From Orlajensenia stereocauli (GTDB taxonomy: Bacteria > Actinomycetota > Actinomycetes > Actinomycetales > Microbacteriaceae), in the NCBI RefSeq assembly GCF_039548895.1, contig NZ_JBCLVG010000001.1: a DNA stretch of 64,000 nucleotides; one strand, given 5' to 3'. The notes under the pieces are model-generated. The model was not told the origin of the DNA. It was given only the letters and a program-made list of their open reading frames with translations, and ran no database searches. Both the position numbers and the translations under genes were made by a program. Of the stretch, positions 60,127 through 64,000 are shown piece by piece; positions within the stretch are counted from its first letter, which is position 1, and every line of letters begins with the position of its first letter.

Positions 60127-61185
60127 ATGTCGCGTGTCATCTCCCTGGCCGTCATCCCCGGCGACGGCATCGGGCCCGAAGTCGTCACCGAAGGCCTCAA
60201 GGTTCTCGATGCCGTGACGGATGGCGGCGACGTCGCCTTCGAGAAGACCTCGTTCTCGCTGGGAGCCGCCCGCTACCTCGAGACCGGCGACACCCTCACC
60301 GACGATGATCTCGCGGCGATCTCGAGCCACGATGCCATCCTTCTCGGAGCGGTCGGCGGCACCCCCGGCGACCCGCGTCTGGCCGGTGCGAACATCGAGC
60401 GCGGATTGCTGCTGAAGCTGCGGTTCTCACTCGACCACTATGTGAACCTGCGCCCGTCGGTGCTGCATCCCGGCGTCTCGAGCCCCCTGGCCGACCCCGG
60501 ACCCATCGACTTCGTCGTCGTGCGTGAGGGCACAGAGGGGCCCTACGTGGGCAACGGCGGCTCGATCCGCCAGGGCACGGTGCACGAGGTCGCCAACGAG
60601 GTGTCGGTCAACACGGCCTACGGCGTCGAACGCGTGGTGCGGCACGCATTCGGAGTGGCATCCGCTCGCCCGCGAAAGCACCTCACCCTGGTGCACAAGA
60701 CCAACGTCCTCGTCTTCGCCGGCGGCATCTGGAAGCGTGTCGTCGACGAGGTCGCCGCCGAGTTCCCCGACGTCACCGTCGACTACCTCCACGTCGATGC
60801 CGCCACGATCTTCCTCGTCACGAACCCTGCTAGATTCGACGTCATCGTCACGGACAACCTCTTCGGCGACATCCTCACCGATCTTGCGGCCGCGATCAGC
60901 GGCGGCATCGGCCTCGCAGCCTCCGGCAACATCAACCCGGATGGCCGATTCCCCAGCATGTTCGAGCCGGTGCACGGTTCCGCGCCTGACATCGCCGGGA
61001 AGGGCATCGCCGACCCGACTGCCGCCATCCTCTCCGTTGCACTCCTGCTCGATCACCTCGGGCTCAGGGATGCCGCGGCACGAGTGCAGGCGGCCGTCGC
61101 GGCCGACATCGCCGAACGCGGCGAGGCATCCAGGTCGACCTCGGAGATCGGCACTGCGATCTCCGACCGGATTCGCGCACACTAG
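60127..61185 (+). CDS. leuB: 3-isopropylmalate dehydrogenase
   Basis: ATG 60127 follows GAGGAG and gives the family N-terminus Leu-Ala-Val-Ile-Pro-Gly-Asp-Gly-Ile-Gly-Pro-Glu-Val. The 352-residue protein keeps Val-Arg-Glu-Gly-Thr-Glu-Gly, the Lys-Thr-Asn-Val-Leu catalytic Lys region and Thr-Asp-Asn-Leu-Phe-Gly-Asp-Ile-Leu-Thr-Asp. It oxidises isopropylmalate in leucine synthesis. ilvE follows after 24 bases, forming a leuB-ilvE unit. Confidence 0.94.
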   Translation: MSRVISLAVIPGDGIGPEVVTEGLKVLDAVTDGGDVAFEKTSFSLGAARYLETGDTLTDDDLAAISSHDAILLGAVGGTPGDPRLAGANIERGLLLKLRFSLDHYVNLRPSVLHPGVSSPLADPGPIDFVVVREGTEGPYVGNGGSIRQGTVHEVANEVSVNTAYGVERVVRHAFGVASARPRKHLTLVHKTNVLVFAGGIWKRVVDEVAAEFPDVTVDYLHVDAATIFLVTNPARFDVIVTDNLFGDILTDLAAAISGGIGLAASGNINPDGRFPSMFEPVHGSAPDIAGKGIADPTAAILSVALLLDHLGLRDAAARVQAAVAADIAERGEASRSTSEIGTAISDRIRAH

Positions 61186-61209
61186 ACGTACTCGAAGAAA
61201 GAGCAGCCC

Positions 61210-62316
61210 ATGACGATCCAGCTTCCCCTCGCAAGCCAGAGCCTCATCTGGCAGACCGTGCGCAACGACACCCCCGTCGCTCCCGAGGAGCGCGAGGCGA
61301 TTCTCGCCGACCCCGGCTTCGGCAATCACTTCACCGACCACATGGTCGACGTGTGCTGGTCGGAGCGCGGCGGCTGGCACCGACCGCGCGTCTCGCCCTA
61401 TGGCCCCATCCAACTCGACCCGGCCGCCGCCGTGCTGCACTACGCCCAGGAGATCTTCGAGGGTCTCAAGGCATACCGCCACGCTGACGGCTCGATCTGG
61501 ACATTCCGCCCCTACGAGAATGCCGCGCGCATGCAGCGCTCGGCGCACCGCCTCGCCCTGCCCGAGCTGCCGTCCGAGCACTTCATCGCCTCACTCAAGC
61601 AGCTGATCGCCGTCGACGGCGACTGGGTGCCGACGGCGCCGGAGACCAGCCTGTACCTGCGTCCGTTCATGTTCGCCAAGGAGGCCTTCCTCGGCGTGCG
61701 CCCGGCGAAGAAGGTGGCCTACTACCTGATCGCCAGCCCGGCCGGCGCGTACTTCAGCGGGGGAGTGCAGCCCGTCAACATCTGGCTCTCGAGCGAGTAC
61801 GCCCGCGCCAGCAAGGGCGGAACCGGCGCGGCGAAGACCGGCGGCAACTACGCGTCGAGCCTGCTGCCGCAGGCCGAGGCGTACGAGCACGGTTGCCAGC
61901 AGGTGCTGTTCCTCGACGAGGGCACCTACCTCGAGGAGCTCGGCGGCATGAACATCGTGCTGGTGCGCAAGGACGGCACTCTCATCACGCCGGAGTCGGA
62001 GTCGATCCTCGAGGGCATCACGCGCGATTCCGTTCTGCGCCTGGCCGCGGACCGCGGCCACCTGATCGAGCAGCGCAAGGTCACTCTCGACGAGTGGCGT
62101 GACGGTGCGGCATCCGGCGACATCGTCGGAGCCTTCGCCTGCGGCACCGCCGCGGTGATCGTGCCCATCGGCCGCCTGCTCGGCGAGGACTTCGAGATCG
62201 TGCACAACGGTCCGCAGGCCGAGGAGCTCGCCCTGTCGCTCCGCGAGGAGCTGACGGGCATCCAGTACGGCCGTGTCGAGGACCGCCACGGCTGGCTGGT
62301 GCGTCTCGACGCGTGA
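61210..62316 (+). CDS. ilvE: Branched-chain amino acid aminotransferase
   Basis: This 368-residue PLP enzyme of fold type IV carries Tyr-Ala-Gln-Glu-Ile-Phe-Glu-Gly-Leu-Lys-Ala-Tyr, catalytic Lys in Ala-Lys-Thr-Gly-Gly-Asn-Tyr-Ala and the phosphate site Gly-Ile-Thr-Arg-Asp-Ser with a later Gly-Thr-Ala. It performs the last step for valine, isoleucine and leucine. Length and motifs match the actinobacterial BCAT type II form. The GNAT gene overlaps its stop. Confidence 0.95.
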   Translation: MTIQLPLASQSLIWQTVRNDTPVAPEEREAILADPGFGNHFTDHMVDVCWSERGGWHRPRVSPYGPIQLDPAAAVLHYAQEIFEGLKAYRHADGSIWTFRPYENAARMQRSAHRLALPELPSEHFIASLKQLIAVDGDWVPTAPETSLYLRPFMFAKEAFLGVRPAKKVAYYLIASPAGAYFSGGVQPVNIWLSSEYARASKGGTGAAKTGGNYASSLLPQAEAYEHGCQQVLFLDEGTYLEELGGMNIVLVRKDGTLITPESESILEGITRDSVLRLAADRGHLIEQRKVTLDEWRDGAASGDIVGAFACGTAAVIVPIGRLLGEDFEIVHNGPQAEELALSLREELTGIQYGRVEDRHGWLVRLDA

Positions 62317-62768
62317 GCCTGAGTGAGCGCCGCGTGACTGACGCCGAACTGCAGCTGCGTGCGTTCCAGCGCGACGACGCCGAGACCGTCGTCGCGCTCT
62401 GGCGTACCTGCGGGCTCGTCGTGCCGTGGAACGACCCGTACCGCGACATCGAGCGCAAGCTCGCGGAGCAGCCGGAGCTGTTCCTCGTGGGGGAACGCGC
62501 CGCCCGTGTCGTGGCGTCGGTGATGATCGGCTACGACGGCCACCGCGGATGGATGAACTATCTCGCCGTCGACCCTGCGGAGCAGGGGCGAGGCCACGGT
62601 CGCCGGCTCGTGTTGGAGGCGGAACGGATGCTGACGGCCCGCGGATGCCCCAAACTCAACCTGCAGGTGCGCGGGACGAACGCAGCCGCGCTGGGGTTCT
62701 ACGAGGCCATCGGCTACGCGCCCGACAACGCCGTGAGCCTCGGCAAGCGCCTGATCGCCGACGACTGA
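62313..62768 (+). CDS. GNAT acetyltransferase, YpeA-like
   Basis: GTG 62313 overlaps the ilvE stop (GTGA); GTG 62334 is another possible start. The 151-residue protein has GNAT motif A (Leu-Ala-Val-Asp-Pro-Ala-Glu-Gln-Gly-Arg-Gly-His-Gly-Arg) at about 85-100 and motif B with Ala-Leu-Gly-Phe-Tyr-Glu-Ala-Ile-Gly-Tyr. The acceptor is unknown. Confidence 0.85.
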   Translation: MSLSERRVTDAELQLRAFQRDDAETVVALWRTCGLVVPWNDPYRDIERKLAEQPELFLVGERAARVVASVMIGYDGHRGWMNYLAVDPAEQGRGHGRRLVLEAERMLTARGCPKLNLQVRGTNAAALGFYEAIGYAPDNAVSLGKRLIADD

Positions 62769-62863
62769 GGCCGAAGGGCCGGGTGTGCGCACGGCGCTGG
62801 CCGCGGCATCTGTCGCTCGAATCGCATTCGTGCGGCTCCGTGCGCTGCCGGTAGCGTTGAGGC

Positions 62864-63634
62864 ATGAAGATCGCACGGTTCAGCCACGACAATCGCATCG
62901 CCTTCGGAATCGTCGACGACGACGACCTGGTGGTGTTGACGGGAGACCCGATGTTCGCCGGCTACGACACCACGGGGGAGCGCGTGCCGATCGCCGACGC
63001 CACCCTGCTTGCTCCGTCGATCCCGCGCTCGAAGGTGGTCGGCGTCGGCAAGAACTACCGCGACCACGCCACGGAGATGGGCACGGCGGTTCCCGAGGAG
63101 CCGCTGCTGTTCCTGAAGCCCAACACCTCGGTGTCTGGCCCCGGCGACTACATCGTGCTCCCGAAGCAGAGCGCCCGGGTCGAGTTCGAGGGCGAGCTCG
63201 CCATCGTCATCGGCACCATCACCAAGAACGTGACCGAGGAGAAGGCGATGGAGCACGTCTTCGGCTTCACCATCGCCAACGACGTGACCGCACGCGACCT
63301 GCAGAAGTCCGACGGCCAGTGGACCCGCGCGAAGGGCTTCGACTCCTTCTGCCCGATCGGCCCCATCGTCGACACCGAGTTCGACTTCCCGTCGGCCGAG
63401 ATCGTCACGCGCGTGAACGGCGTGGTGAAGCAGCAGGCGCCGCTCACCGACATGGTGCACGACGTCGAGACGATCATCGCCTACGCCTCGAGCGTGTTCA
63501 CGCTGCTGCCCGGCGACATCATCCTGACCGGCACCCCGGCGGGCGTCGGCCCGATCGAGAACGGTGACACCGTCGAGGTCGAGATCACCGGGCTCGGCAT
63601 CCTGACCAACCCCGTGGTGCGCCCGCGCGGCTGA
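62864..63634 (+). CDS. Fumarylacetoacetate hydrolase family protein
   Basis: The 256-residue protein has Gly-Val-Gly-Lys-Asn-Tyr-Arg-Asp-His-Ala, the metal-site residues in Glu-Gly-Glu-Leu-Ala and Asn-Asp-Val-Thr-Ala-Arg-Asp, and the closing Leu-Thr-Gly-Thr-Pro-Ala-Gly-Val-Gly. FAH proteins of this size act on acylpyruvates or decarboxylate oxaloacetate; the substrate is not evident from context. Confidence 0.88.
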   Translation: MKIARFSHDNRIAFGIVDDDDLVVLTGDPMFAGYDTTGERVPIADATLLAPSIPRSKVVGVGKNYRDHATEMGTAVPEEPLLFLKPNTSVSGPGDYIVLPKQSARVEFEGELAIVIGTITKNVTEEKAMEHVFGFTIANDVTARDLQKSDGQWTRAKGFDSFCPIGPIVDTEFDFPSAEIVTRVNGVVKQQAPLTDMVHDVETIIAYASSVFTLLPGDIILTGTPAGVGPIENGDTVEVEITGLGILTNPVVRPRG

Positions 63635-63655
63635 CGCGTGCCCATCGTCCCGAGC

Positions 63656-64000
63656 TCAGCGACCCAGCGCCGCGAGCGCGTCGGCCACATCCTGCTCGTC
63701 GTTCCAGAGGTGGAAGGCGACTCGGGCGCATCCGTTCCGGCCCGACGCGGTGATCCCGGATGCCGTGAGCCGGGCGAGATCGCGACCGTCGACGTCCGGC
63801 CAGGTGATGATCCCCTGACCGGGCCGGTGCTCGAGTCCGAGGCCGTCGGTGAATGCAGCCGCCAGCCCGGTCACCCGGGCGCGCACAGCCTCGAGGTCGA
63901 GCTCGGCGAACAGCGCGACGGCGGCCTCGGCGCCCACCCACACGGGCCAGGCAGGGGAGACGTCGAAGCGCCTGGCGTCGCCGGCGAGAGTCATGGTCGG
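63656..64000 (-). CDS. C-terminal part of a class V aminotransferase-like protein, cut by window edge
   Basis: The frame is open to the end of the window, so the ATG at 63994 is internal. The visible 114 residues contain Arg-Arg-Phe-Asp-Val-Ser-Pro-Ala-Trp-Pro, a helix-rich segment and Val-Ala-Phe-His-Leu-Trp-Asn-Asp-Glu-Gln-Asp-Val, which match the C-terminal small domain of cysteine desulfurase/kynureninase-type PLP enzymes. The catalytic Lys lies outside the window. Confidence 0.7.
   Translation of the reverse strand, partial: PTMTLAGDARRFDVSPAWPVWVGAEAAVALFAELDLEAVRARVTGLAAAFTDGLGLEHRPGQGIITWPDVDGRDLARLTASGITASGRNGCARVAFHLWNDEQDVADALAALGR

Noticed and set aside
1..64000. CRISPR array
   Set aside because: The only regular array (29455-29744) consists of 65-bp palindromes with 10-bp spacers, not short repeats with unique 30-40-bp spacers, and no cas gene is present.

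Overview
The window is high-GC actinobacterial DNA. The chromosomal right-hand part looks like Microbacteriaceae: GC-rich third positions, frequent GTG starts, 1-4 base stop/start overlaps, apparent leaderless promoters, and an ilvD-ilvB-ilvN-ilvC ... serA ... leuB-ilvE layout of the kind I associate with that family. I cannot name the genus from sequence alone.

Region 1 (1-23.75 kb) is an accessory island. It holds poorly recognisable membrane proteins, lipoproteins and gene debris, with no housekeeping gene, and ends at a tRNA-like 3' half (23703-23749) followed by a terminator. No integrase is visible, so the other end lies to the left of the window. The core is a compact minus-strand cluster at 8.6-16.3 kb: small acidic protein, dynamin-like GTPase B, Cys/His/Asp (C39-like) protein with Ca-loop repeats and a C-terminal anchor, membrane-anchored GrpE-like protein, membrane-anchored Hsp70 ATPase without a substrate-binding domain, and dynamin-like GTPase A. 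An ECF sigma factor is divergent from it across a palindrome-rich spacer. The GrpE-like and Hsp70-like proteins each join a predicted cytosolic chaperone part to a cysteine-containing part predicted outside the membrane. I infer an envelope-sensing or membrane-remodelling system related in parts to the IniA/IniC dynamin and Hsp70 gene clusters of other actinobacteria. This is the best candidate for an undescribed system. Flanking genes include secreted or anchored proteins, a lipoprotein zinc peptidase, a GIY-YIG-like nuclease, and pseudogenes.

Region 2 (23.8-41.8 kb) is chromosome-like: ClC channel, DUF1653 protein and MFS pair, TetR with a divergent DHA2 exporter and a clear operator, a four-copy 75-bp-period palindrome array, the BioYMN biotin importer, an ArsB/NhaD-type permease, and a TetR-MMPL-YhgE/Pip operon in which the MMPL carries a C-terminal ABC-ATPase-like domain that has lost its catalytic motifs. 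A fused trehalose-6-phosphate synthase/phosphatase follows.

Region 3 (41.8-64 kb) carries branched-chain amino acid synthesis (ilvD, ilvB, ilvN, ilvC, later leuB and ilvE) and serine synthesis (serA). Between ilvC and serA are inserted a very large SARP/STAND/beta-propeller regulator, divergent from a small lipoprotein gene across three heptamers spaced 11 and 22 bp apart, then cutC, a secreted triple lamin-tail/metallophosphoesterase protein, and small membrane proteins. The window closes with a GNAT, an FAH-family hydrolase and a partial class V aminotransferase-like gene.
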